6,360 bases of DNA from Desulfocapsa sp. (lineage in GTDB: Bacteria; Desulfobacterota; Desulfobulbia; Desulfobulbales; Desulfocapsaceae): the NCBI GenBank assembly GCA_030635405.1, contig DAOVZA010000138.1:1-6360 (forward strand). The letters run 5' to 3'. The notes below the pieces were generated by a model, which did no database searches, was not told the origin of the DNA, and saw only the letters and a list, made by a program, of their open reading frames with translations. Shown here one piece after another: positions 1-5,257 of this stretch (its first letter is position 1; each line of letters begins with the position of its first letter). Position numbers and translations under genes: made by a program.

Positions 1-1007
1 ATAGTTGTTGTGATACATGTTGACGTCTGACGCCAGTTCGATGATGTACAGGTAGTTTTGCTCAAAAGCTTTCCTGGCATCATCGACCGTGTCATAACTT
101 TGATAACTGATAAAGGTAAAGTTTTCACTTTAATATTTGGAAAGTCAGTCATCATTTTTTCCCAGGCGTTGGCAGAAGCTGCAAAGTTTTCATAATACAT
201 ATCAGCTGCAGCTGCTTTCATAGCAGTTTTGAGAATTGCCTGGTTTTCAGGGGAAAGTTTTCCAAATGCGCGTTTGTTGATCATAAACTGCATTTCAGAA
301 GCTGGTTCATGCCATCCAGTATAATAGAATGGTGCAACCTTGTGAAAACCCATTTTGATATCCATACCAGGACCAACCCACTCAAGAGCATCGATGGTAC
401 CACGATCAAGAGAAGTATAAAGTTCGCCAGCAGGGATATTCGTTACGTTAACACCAAGATTAGCAAAAACTTCACCGGCAAGACCGGGGATACGCATTTT
501 CAGCCCTTTAAGATCTTCAAGAGACTTGATTTCTTTTTTGAACCAACCACCCATCTGAACACCAGTATTACCACCAGGGAAATTCAGAACATCAAAGCGG
601 TCATAAACCTGCTGCATGTATTTCATACCATCATCATAGTAAAACCATGCGTATTGCTCAGCAGTGGTCATACCAAATGGAAGAGTGGTGAAAAAGATAG
701 TAGAGAGGTCCTTTCCTTTCCAGTAGTAGGATCCACTATGGCCCATTTGATACTGGCCGCCTTTAACCATGTCAAGAATTCCAAGAGGAGCTTTATGCTT
801 CTCTTTTCCTTCAACTTTGATGATGAATTTACCACCACTCATCTCTTCAACCATTTTTGCAACTTGAATAGGGGGAGAGGCAAGCGGAGTAAGAGTTGAG
901 GGCCAGGTCATGGCCAGTTTCCATTTAACTGTTTTTTCAGCAAGAACCGGAGTCGCCAGCAAAGACAATGCTGCCGCGGTCATGATGATTTTTGAAATAA
1001 ATTTCAC
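1..1007 (-). CDS. TRAP transporter solute-binding protein, TakP-like (2-oxo acid type), partial, apparent frameshift
   Basis: Periplasmic receptor of a tripartite ATP-independent (TRAP) transporter, expected to hand a carboxylate such as a 2-oxo acid to a DctQ/DctM permease; no permease gene is visible here. Seen: a GTG start with a good ribosome site, then a signal peptide (KF.SKI, hydrophobic stretch, VLA cut before EKTVKW, about residue 23/24). The DctP fold follows, with MGHSGSYYWKGK (88-99), NTGVQMGGWF (147-156), KGLKMRIPG (167-175), IPAGELYTSLDRGTIDALEWVGP (191-213) and GWHEP (231-235). Gln151, Arg172, Glu209 and Trp210 fall where TakP of Rhodobacter binds its carboxylate and cation, so the TakP subgroup is favoured over C4-dicarboxylate DctP. 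After about residue 295 the frame no longer looks like protein, while the frame one base back does. The gene continues beyond the left edge. Family is secure; the ligand is inferred. Confidence 0.9.
   Translation of the reverse strand, partial: MKFISKIIMTAAALSLLATPVLAEKTVKWKLAMTWPSTLTPLASPPIQVAKMVEEMSGGKFIIKVEGKEKHKAPLGILDMVKGGQYQMGHSGSYYWKGKDLSTIFFTTLPFGMTTAEQYAWFYYDDGMKYMQQVYDRFDVLNFPGGNTGVQMGGWFKKEIKSLEDLKGLKMRIPGLAGEVFANLGVNVTNIPAGELYTSLDRGTIDALEWVGPGMDIKMGFHKVAPFYYTGWHEPASEMQFMINKRAFGKLSPENQAILKTAMKAAAADMYYENFAASANAWEKMMTDFPNIKVKTLPLSVIKVMTRSMMPGKLLSKTTCTSSNWRQTSTCITTT
90..130 (-). other. Probable frame break in the TakP-like gene
   Basis: Read from its GTG, the gene stays open to the window edge, but its last 35 or so codons give an unprotein-like run of Thr, Ser, Cys, Met and Lys. 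The -1 frame, open from just after a TAA at 130-132, reads FISYQSYDTVDDARKAF followed by EQNYLYIIELASDVNMY, which looks like a normal helical C-terminus. A switch within about 90-130 is therefore needed. The simplest cause is one base missing from the A4 run (TTTT on the plus strand, 122-125). However, the original frame still looks family-like through TLPLSVIKVM, so a slightly later indel or a small deletion is also possible. It could be a sequencing error or a real mutation. Confidence 0.6.
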
Positions 1008-1012
1008 GGTAT

Positions 1013-1018
1013 CTCCTT
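1013..1018 (-). promoter_or_regulatory. Ribosome binding site fixing the GTG start of the TakP-like gene
   Basis: The minus strand reads AAGGAG, five bases before the GTG at 1007-1005. This strong site, together with the signal peptide that follows directly, supports GTG rather than the internal ATG at codon 9 as the start. Confidence 0.8.
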
Positions 1019-1060
1019 GAGAGTCTAGGTTGAGTTTTACAGGTAGGCTAATTCTACCCG

Positions 1061-1088
1061 ATAATATCTATTACTGTTGATCTATTAA
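1061..1088 (-). promoter_or_regulatory. Possible sigma-70 type promoter for the TakP-like gene
   Basis: On the minus strand TTAATA (1088-1083) and TATTAT (1066-1061) are 16 bases apart, about 55 bases before the GTG start. The -10 matches TATAAT at five of six positions and the -35 is poor. The gap after folE2 is long enough for its own promoter, but in AT-rich DNA this pair could arise by chance. Confidence 0.25.
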
Positions 1089-1149
1089 TACGTTGGGAAG
1101 TTTTTACAAGCTTTTTTAAAGTATGTTCAGAGAAAGTAAATTCTTTCTG

Positions 1150-1887
1150 TCAGCGGATTTCATTGGAATCAACATAGGCATAGGCACTATGTTTATGAAT
1201 AGATTCAAAGCTTTCGACACTTGCTGAAAACCAAGTGATATTAGAATTATCAAGAGCTGAGACTGCAACTTTTCGTACCACATCTTCTACAAACATTGGG
1301 TTTTCATAGGCACGTTCTGTGACGTATTTTTCGTCAGGGCGTTTGAGTAAGGCCCAGAGTTCACAGGACGCACAATCTTCAATCATACGGATTAAATCCT
1401 CAACCCATATAAATTTCTTGAATTTCACATTCAACGTTACTTCTGCACGCTGATTATGCGCTCCTGCTTCGCTGATCTCCTTAGAGCATGGACAAAGGGT
1501 TGTAATTGGTACAATAACAGAGAGTATGAACTCATTTCCTATTCCGACAACACCAGTAAAGCTACAGTCATACTCCATGAGACTTCTGGTTTCAGAAACA
1601 GGAGCTTTTTTTTCTATAAAATAGGGGAAAGACATGACTACCCGAGCACTTTCAGCACTGAGTTTATTCTTTACTTCTGACAAGAGTTTTGGAAAGTTAC
1701 TGACGCTAAGATCATCCATGTATTTGTTCAGCACGTGGGTAAATGTAGGGACACAGCTTTCTCTATATTTCCCAGGTACGCTTACCTGTAAAGAGACCGT
1801 TGCCACACTGTTCTGTAAACCGCCGTTTTTTTCACGGATACGAACAGGTATTTGTATGTCTTTAATCCCTACGGACTGAATTTTCAT
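1150..1887 (-). CDS. folE2: GTP cyclohydrolase I type IB (FolE2), divergent N-terminal half
   Basis: Converts GTP to 7,8-dihydroneopterin triphosphate, the first step of folate synthesis, in the cytoplasm. This type replaces or backs up FolE and can use metals other than zinc. Seen: SFPYF (86-90), APVS.TRSL (95-103), VPITTLCPCSKEIS with Cys132 and Cys134 (126-139), GAHNQR with His144 (142-147), SCELWALLKRPDEK (174-187), TERAYENP (190-197) and ESIHKHSAYA (228-237). These are the hallmark motifs and metal or substrate residues of the family. At 245 residues it is somewhat short: it begins at QSVGI, and an in-frame TGA a few codons upstream forbids extension. Odd: where relatives carry KGTHMSRF, this protein has RESCVPTF (42-49). 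The ATG has no clear Shine-Dalgarno sequence and lies 8 bases after metF, so translational coupling is likely. Assignment is firm; full activity is inferred. Confidence 0.93.
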   Translation of the reverse strand: MKIQSVGIKDIQIPVRIREKNGGLQNSVATVSLQVSVPGKYRESCVPTFTHVLNKYMDDLSVSNFPKLLSEVKNKLSAESARVVMSFPYFIEKKAPVSETRSLMEYDCSFTGVVGIGNEFILSVIVPITTLCPCSKEISEAGAHNQRAEVTLNVKFKKFIWVEDLIRMIEDCASCELWALLKRPDEKYVTERAYENPMFVEDVVRKVAVSALDNSNITWFSASVESFESIHKHSAYAYVDSNEIR

Positions 1888-1895
1888 TGTGGAGT

Positions 1896-2783
1896 TTATC
1901 GAAGTTGGGTTGAATCACGAACACCTAAGGAGTTATAAATTTCCTGCGTGGCAAGAGAGGAGTTAAGTGTGAAGAATTGAATACCACGAACATCATTGTC
2001 AACCAGGTCACGAATTTGTTCAGTGGCCCAGTGGATACCAACTTTTTCAACATACGAATCGTCTTCGGCTCTATAAACAGCCTTTAACAGTCGTGCTGGA
2101 ATTCTAGCACCACCAGCAAGTTCAGCAGTTCTTATTAATCCACTTTTAGTACTGACCGGCATAATTCCAGCAATATTGGGAACATTAATGCCAGCTATTA
2201 TACAACGTTCGCAGTAATCGTAGTAATCTCTATTTTCAAAAAAGAGTTGCGTCACTATATAGTCGGCACCAGCATCAACCTTTGTCTTTAAGTAATCGAT
2301 TTCCTGAAGACGATTGGGAGTTGAGGGATGGCCTTCTGGAAAGCCGGCCACACCAACACACATCTGAGGGAAATGCTTCTTGATATAGGCTACAAGATCA
2401 GCGGCATAAGCAAAACCATCAGCAGGTTCAACAAAGTCTTTTTGATCCTTAGGAGGATCACCGCGAAGGGCAAGTATATTTTCGATACCAGCTTCCTGAT
2501 ATTTCTCAAGAATCGAATGCATTTCTGAACGACTGCTTCCAACACAGGTAAGATGTGATACAACGGTTATATCAGTCTGTTCTTTGATTTTAACTACCAG
2601 GTCATGAGTTCTGTCTCTGGTCGTTCCGCCAGCACCGTAGGTAACACTCACATAGGATGGCCCAAGAGGCATAAGGTTGGATATAGTTCCAAGGAGACGC
2701 TCCGCAGCAGCATCTTCTTTTGGTGGGAAAAATTCAAAACTAAATGTGGTTTTATGACTTTGAAGAAGGTCTTTTACAAGCAT
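1896..2783 (-). CDS. metF: 5,10-methylenetetrahydrofolate reductase
   Basis: Cytoplasmic flavoprotein that reduces 5,10-methylene-THF to 5-methyl-THF, feeding methionine synthesis and, in some anaerobes, the methyl branch of the Wood-Ljungdahl pathway. The 295 residues match E. coli MetF (296) and form one TIM-barrel domain. Seen: FSFEFFPPKED with the catalytic Glu17 (14-24), YVSVTYGAGGTTRDRT (44-59), SHLTCVGSS (76-84), ENILALRGDPP with the FAD-contacting Asp109 (101-111), FPEGHPSTPN (148-157), GADYIVTQLFF (172-182), GIMPVSTKSGL (206-216) and a C-terminal GIQFFTLN. The ATG at 2783 is preceded by AGGA with suitable spacing. It is the first gene of a metF-folE2 pair. No metV (zinc-binding partner) or rnfC-like partner lies beside it, so a plain biosynthetic role is as likely as a catabolic one. 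Confidence 0.97.
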   Translation of the reverse strand: MLVKDLLQSHKTTFSFEFFPPKEDAAAERLLGTISNLMPLGPSYVSVTYGAGGTTRDRTHDLVVKIKEQTDITVVSHLTCVGSSRSEMHSILEKYQEAGIENILALRGDPPKDQKDFVEPADGFAYAADLVAYIKKHFPQMCVGVAGFPEGHPSTPNRLQEIDYLKTKVDAGADYIVTQLFFENRDYYDYCERCIIAGINVPNIAGIMPVSTKSGLIRTAELAGGARIPARLLKAVYRAEDDSYVEKVGIHWATEQIRDLVDNDVRGIQFFTLNSSLATQEIYNSLGVRDSTQLR

Positions 2784-3004
2784 TTTTGATCCTATTATGA
2801 GAAAACTGATTTAATACGGTTATGTGGTGTGCATTCTTTACCCTTTTTTCCCTTGTTCGACAAGTTTCAAATGGAGGAATTAGCGCGTAATGGCTATGCT
2901 GAGCAATCTATAAGCATCTTTTTATATGAATTTCTCAGTTTTCAGTGTAAATTAATGCTTCATTTTTTTAAAAAGTCTAGCTACACAGGAAATAGGAACA
3001 CGAA
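2784..3004. other. Divergent intergenic region between metF and the hslR-like gene
   Basis: This 221-base AT-rich gap must hold start signals for both divergent groups. I see ribosome sites at each end (TCCT 2790-2793, read as AGGA for metF; AGGAA in front of the ATG at 3005). There is a perfect inverted repeat CTTGT-TCG-ACAAG at 2852-2864. A TATAAG at 2909-2914 would fit a plus-strand -10, but no matching -35 stands at the right distance. No SAM or folate riboswitch-like structure was recognised, and no small gene with a credible ribosome site. Confidence 0.5.
2852..2864. repeat. Short inverted repeat in the divergent gap
   Basis: The bases CTTGT-TCG-ACAAG form a perfect 5-base dyad with a 3-base centre, about 70 bases from the metF start and 140 from the hslR-like start. 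It could be half of an operator or a chance dyad; there is no second copy that I can see. Confidence 0.25.
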
Positions 3005-3400
3005 ATGGATGACAAGCAAGAGCAGGTTAGAATTGATAAATGGCTATGGGCCGCTCGTTTTTTTAAAACAAGAGGTCTGGCCTCAAAAGCTGCATCTGGT
3101 GGAAAAGCTTTCTTAAACGATCAGCGTTGTAAACCATCAAAACCTGTCGCAATTGGTGACATGATACGTATCCATAAAGGGCAGGTGGAACAAACGGTTA
3201 TTGTACTCGCTATTTCCAGTCGAAGAGGGCCTGCCAAAATTGCCCAAACGTTGTATGAAGAAACCGAGTCATCTATAGCAACTAGAGAAAAGAAGAAACA
3301 GGAGCGCTCTCTTTTTTATGCTGGACAGTCCATGCCATCAAAAAGGCCTGGAAAACGTGATCGACGGAAAATAAAAAAGTTTGTTCGTAACGATGAATAA
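3005..3400 (+). CDS. hslR: Hsp15-like S4-domain RNA-binding protein
   Basis: In E. coli, Hsp15 binds stalled 50S subunits that carry a nascent chain on tRNA and helps recycle them. Here the 131 residues match the E. coli length (133) and pattern. An S4 domain spans about 8-55, beginning VRIDKWLWAARFFKTRGLAS and including GGKAFLNDQRCKPSKPVAIGD. Next come the Hsp15-specific RGPAKIAQTLYEETESS (74-90) and a very basic tail with RPGKRDRRKIKKF (114-126). The ATG at 3005 follows AGGAA at good spacing and sits right before the conserved IDKWLW. It is the first gene of the plus-strand run, 41 bases before the IMP cyclohydrolase gene. Other S4 proteins (RqcH-associated RqcP, TlyA, ribosomal S4) lack this tail or have extra domains, so Hsp15 is the best call. 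Confidence 0.88.
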   Translation: MDDKQEQVRIDKWLWAARFFKTRGLASKAASGGKAFLNDQRCKPSKPVAIGDMIRIHKGQVEQTVIVLAISSRRGPAKIAQTLYEETESSIATREKKKQERSLFYAGQSMPSKRPGKRDRRKIKKFVRNDE

Positions 3401-3429
3401 ATAAAAACTATCACTGGTGAATATCTACC

Positions 3430-3440
3430 AAAGGAAATGT
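3430..3440 (+). promoter_or_regulatory. Ribosome binding site of the IMP cyclohydrolase gene, duplicated before purN
   Basis: The 11 bases AAAGGAAATGT stand one base before the ATG at 3442. The identical 11 bases at 4057-4067 stand one base before the purN ATG at 4069, so both genes share the same ribosome site at the same spacing. Confidence 0.7.
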
Positions 3441-3441
3441 A

Positions 3442-4056
3442 ATGAGCAAAGTTGAAAGAGCTTTAATCAGTTTAACAGACAAGTCAGGCATTGAAGGTTT
3501 TGCAAAAGAACTCGCAGATCTTGGTGTTGAAATACTCTCCACCGGCGGAACTGCAGCTAAAATCAGAGAATCAGGAATAGATGTTATGGATGTTTCTGAA
3601 TTTACCGGATTTCCAGAAATGCTTGATGGTCGTGTGAAAACATTACATCCTAAGGTACATGGTGGAATTCTAAATCAGCGTGCCAATAAAGATCATCAAA
3701 AACAGTGCGCAGAGCATGGATTGAAAAATATCGATATTATTGCTGTTAATCTTTACGCCTTTGAAAAAACCATTGCTGATCCAAATTGTAGCCTTGCCGA
3801 TGCAATTGAAAACATCGATATTGGTGGCCCCACAATGCTCCGCGCATCTGCTAAGAATTTTAATGATGTGACCGTCATTGTTGATCCTGCAGATTATGAT
3901 CAGGTTTTAAAAGAAATCAAAGAGACTGGCAACACAACATTGAAGACAAGGTTTCGTCTGGCAGCAAAGGTTTTCAAGTTAACTTCTGTTTATGACACAA
4001 CTATTTCTGCATGGCTTGAGAAAGTTGATGTGGATGCAAATGATTTTTTCAAATAG
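3442..4056 (+). CDS. purH: Stand-alone IMP cyclohydrolase (PurH N-terminal domain only)
   Basis: Closes FAICAR to IMP, the last step of purine synthesis. Standard PurH/ATIC is about 500-590 residues and carries this MGS-fold domain plus a C-terminal AICAR transformylase. Here a TAG ends the protein after 204 residues, exactly at the domain border, with the next gene starting 12 bases later, so it is a single-domain form and not a broken gene. Seen: [15 protein letters not shown] (7-21), ILSTGGTA (31-38), [21 protein letters not shown] (55-75) with Lys66, NLYAFEKT (103-110) with Tyr105, and [17 protein letters not shown] (123-139) with Asp126 and Lys138. These equal the four residues known to matter in human ATIC (Lys66, Tyr104, Asp125, Lys137). 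Odd: the usual KAFxHTAxYD is [10 protein letters not shown]. Some authors name the single-domain form purJ. The matching transformylase is not in this window. Confidence 0.92.
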   Translation: MSKVERALISLTDKSGIEGFAKELADLGVEILSTGGTAAKIRESGIDVMDVSEFTGFPEMLDGRVKTLHPKVHGGILNQRANKDHQKQCAEHGLKNIDIIAVNLYAFEKTIADPNCSLADAIENIDIGGPTMLRASAKNFNDVTVIVDPADYDQVLKEIKETGNTTLKTRFRLAAKVFKLTSVYDTTISAWLEKVDVDANDFFK

Positions 4057-4067
4057 AAAGGAAATGT
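4057..4067 (+). promoter_or_regulatory. Ribosome binding site deciding the purN start
   Basis: AAAGGAAATGT one base before ATG 4069 supports that start over the in-frame ATG at 4078, which would sit too far from GGA. The site begins directly after the TAG of the previous gene. Confidence 0.7.
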
Positions 4068-4068
4068 C

Positions 4069-4653
4069 ATGTTGAAAATGGCAGTGCTGCTCTCTGGCAG
4101 TGGAAGAACTCTTGATAATTTTCATGAACGCATTCATGCTGGAACGCTTCAGGCAGAGATTCAGGTTGTCATCTCAAATGTTGCTGGAGTACTCGGGTTG
4201 AGTAAGGCTGAGAAATATGGTTATCCAGCATTTCATGCCAAGGATAATGATGCCATCAATACAATTTTAAAAGAGTATGATGTAGATATAATTGCACTTG
4301 CAGGATATCTGAAATTGTACACACCACCGGCATCTTTAAACAGGGCTGTTATTAATATCCATCCATCTTTGATTCCTGCATTTTGCGGTGATGGCTTTTA
4401 TGGCTCAAGAGTACATAAAGCGGTGATGAAAAGAGGCTGTCTGGTAAGTGGCTGTACTGTGCATTTTGCTAATGAAATCTACGATGATGGCCCAATTATT
4501 TTTCAACAGCCAGTAGTTCTTGATTATGATGACACACCCGATACTATTGCTGATAAAGTTTTTGCAGCAGAATGTGAAGCATTTCCTGAAGCAATCAATA
4601 GAGTGAATGTAAAAGGAATAGATTTTTTCTGGACTCGTACTAAAGGATTATAA
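4069..4653 (+). CDS. purN: Phosphoribosylglycinamide formyltransferase (PurN-like)
   Basis: Transfers a formyl group from 10-formyl-THF to GAR, the third step of purine synthesis. The 194 residues suit the PurN family (about 190-215). Seen: KMAVLLSGSGRTLDNF (3-18) as the phosphate-binding start, ISNVAGVLGLSKAEKYGYP (35-53), IIALAGYLKLYTP (74-86), INIHPSLIPAF (95-105) with Asn96 and His98, and GCTVHFANEIYDDGPII (128-144) with Asp139. Asn96, His98 and Asp139 correspond to the catalytic triad Asn106, His108 and Asp144 of E. coli PurN. Odd: the segment after PAF is CGDGFYGSRVHKAV instead of the common PGLHAHEQAL type, and SGSGRTLDN replaces SGNGSNLQA, so it belongs to a divergent PurN branch. Neighbours are the IMP cyclohydrolase (12 bases upstream) and pyrR (one-base overlap), which supports a purine role. 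Other formyltransferases of the fold (Fmt, PurU, ArnA) are longer. Confidence 0.9.
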   Translation: MLKMAVLLSGSGRTLDNFHERIHAGTLQAEIQVVISNVAGVLGLSKAEKYGYPAFHAKDNDAINTILKEYDVDIIALAGYLKLYTPPASLNRAVINIHPSLIPAFCGDGFYGSRVHKAVMKRGCLVSGCTVHFANEIYDDGPIIFQQPVVLDYDDTPDTIADKVFAAECEAFPEAINRVNVKGIDFFWTRTKGL

Positions 4654-5189
4654 TGAAAAGCAGTGTACTCTTAACCAGCGATGAAATTTCTCTTGCTCTT
4701 AATAGAATCAGTATTCAGGTGCTAGAAAAAAACCATAGTCCTGATAACCTTGCAATTGTAGGTATTCATACATGCGGTGTTTTTCTCGCTGAAAGAATAA
4801 GGGAGATTATCAAAAAACAGACTTCTCAACTTGTCCCTTATGGAACTCTTGATATAAATCTATACCGAGATGATTGGAGTCTTGTTACCCAGAATCCAGT
4901 TGTTAAAACAACTGATATCAGCTTTGAAGTAGAGGGCAAGGATATTATCCTTGTGGACGATGTACTTTTTACTGGTCGAACCATTCGTGCAGCCCTTGAG
5001 GCACTAATGGATCATGGTCGTCCCAGAAGCGTTCAACTTGCAATACTTGTAGATCGCGGCCAACGAGAATTACCAATCAAGGCAGATTATGTTGGTCTTA
5101 AAACCACAGTAAGATCTCATGAACGGATACAGGTAATGGTCACCGAAACAGGTGACCAGGACCAGGTTATTTTAAAAGATAATGACTGA
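4653..5189 (+). CDS. pyrR: PyrR-type uracil phosphoribosyltransferase / pyrimidine regulator
   Basis: PyrR joins uracil and PRPP to UMP; in Bacillus it also binds pyr mRNA to control attenuation. The 178 residues match PyrR (about 180). Seen: IVGIHTCGVFLAERI (35-49), GTLDINLYRDDW (64-75), which is typical of PyrR, the PRPP-binding loop DIILVDDVLFTGRTIRAA (97-114), GRPRSVQLAILVDRGQRELPIKADYVG (122-148) and a C-terminal VILKD. ATG overlaps the purN stop as TAATG and has AAAGGA at 4642-4647, so translation is probably coupled. Odd: residues implicated in mRNA binding in Bacillus PyrR differ. The Thr/His helix pair is Asn17 and Ile21, DRGHREL is DRGQREL, and GKNIPTS is GLKTTVRS. I infer that it acts mainly as an enzyme here. 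No PyrR-binding hairpin or pyr gene is visible. Confidence 0.92.
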   Translation: MKSSVLLTSDEISLALNRISIQVLEKNHSPDNLAIVGIHTCGVFLAERIREIIKKQTSQLVPYGTLDINLYRDDWSLVTQNPVVKTTDISFEVEGKDIILVDDVLFTGRTIRAALEALMDHGRPRSVQLAILVDRGQRELPIKADYVGLKTTVRSHERIQVMVTETGDQDQVILKDND

Positions 5190-5257
5190 TTTGTTTTAGG
5201 TTAAATCAAGATTTAGTATTTCTTTTATTTCAATTCACTTATTTACAATAAAATCAT
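5190..5257 (+). promoter_or_regulatory. T-rich gap before the U32 gene; possible promoter, no ribosome site
   Basis: The 68-base gap has no hairpin with a T run, so I call no terminator for the pyrR group. TACAAT at 5244-5249 matches TATAAT at five of six positions, but the -35 region (TTCTTT/TCTTTT near 5220-5226) is weak. If it is a promoter, transcription would begin about one to three bases before the ATG at 5258. The bases just before the ATG (AATAAAATCAT) show no Shine-Dalgarno match. Confidence 0.25.

Noticed and set aside
309..899. Plus-strand open frame of 196 codons
   Set aside because: It lies wholly antisense to the TakP-like gene, whose minus-strand frame carries clear family motifs; its own translation resembles no family.
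1131..1148. Hairpin AGAAAG-TAAATT-CTTTCT just after folE2 as a terminator
   Set aside because: The 6-base AT-rich stem is weak and no T run follows on the minus strand, so termination is not supported.
2784..3004. Riboswitch (SAM or THF type) upstream of metF
   Set aside because: No paired stems or conserved core could be recognised, and the metF ribosome site follows ordinary AT-rich sequence.
2829..3116. Plus-strand open frame of 95 codons starting in the divergent gap
   Set aside because: It overlaps the start of the hslR-like gene in another frame, has no ribosome site and reads as low-quality sequence.
3409..3421. TCAC-TG-GTGA dyad between the hslR-like and IMP cyclohydrolase genes
   Set aside because: Arms of four bases are expected by chance, and no T run or second copy is nearby.
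3442..4056. IMP cyclohydrolase gene as a purH truncated by a frameshift or nonsense mutation
   Set aside because: Downstream sequence encodes purN with its own ribosome site, not a transformylase domain, so there is no lost second half at this locus.
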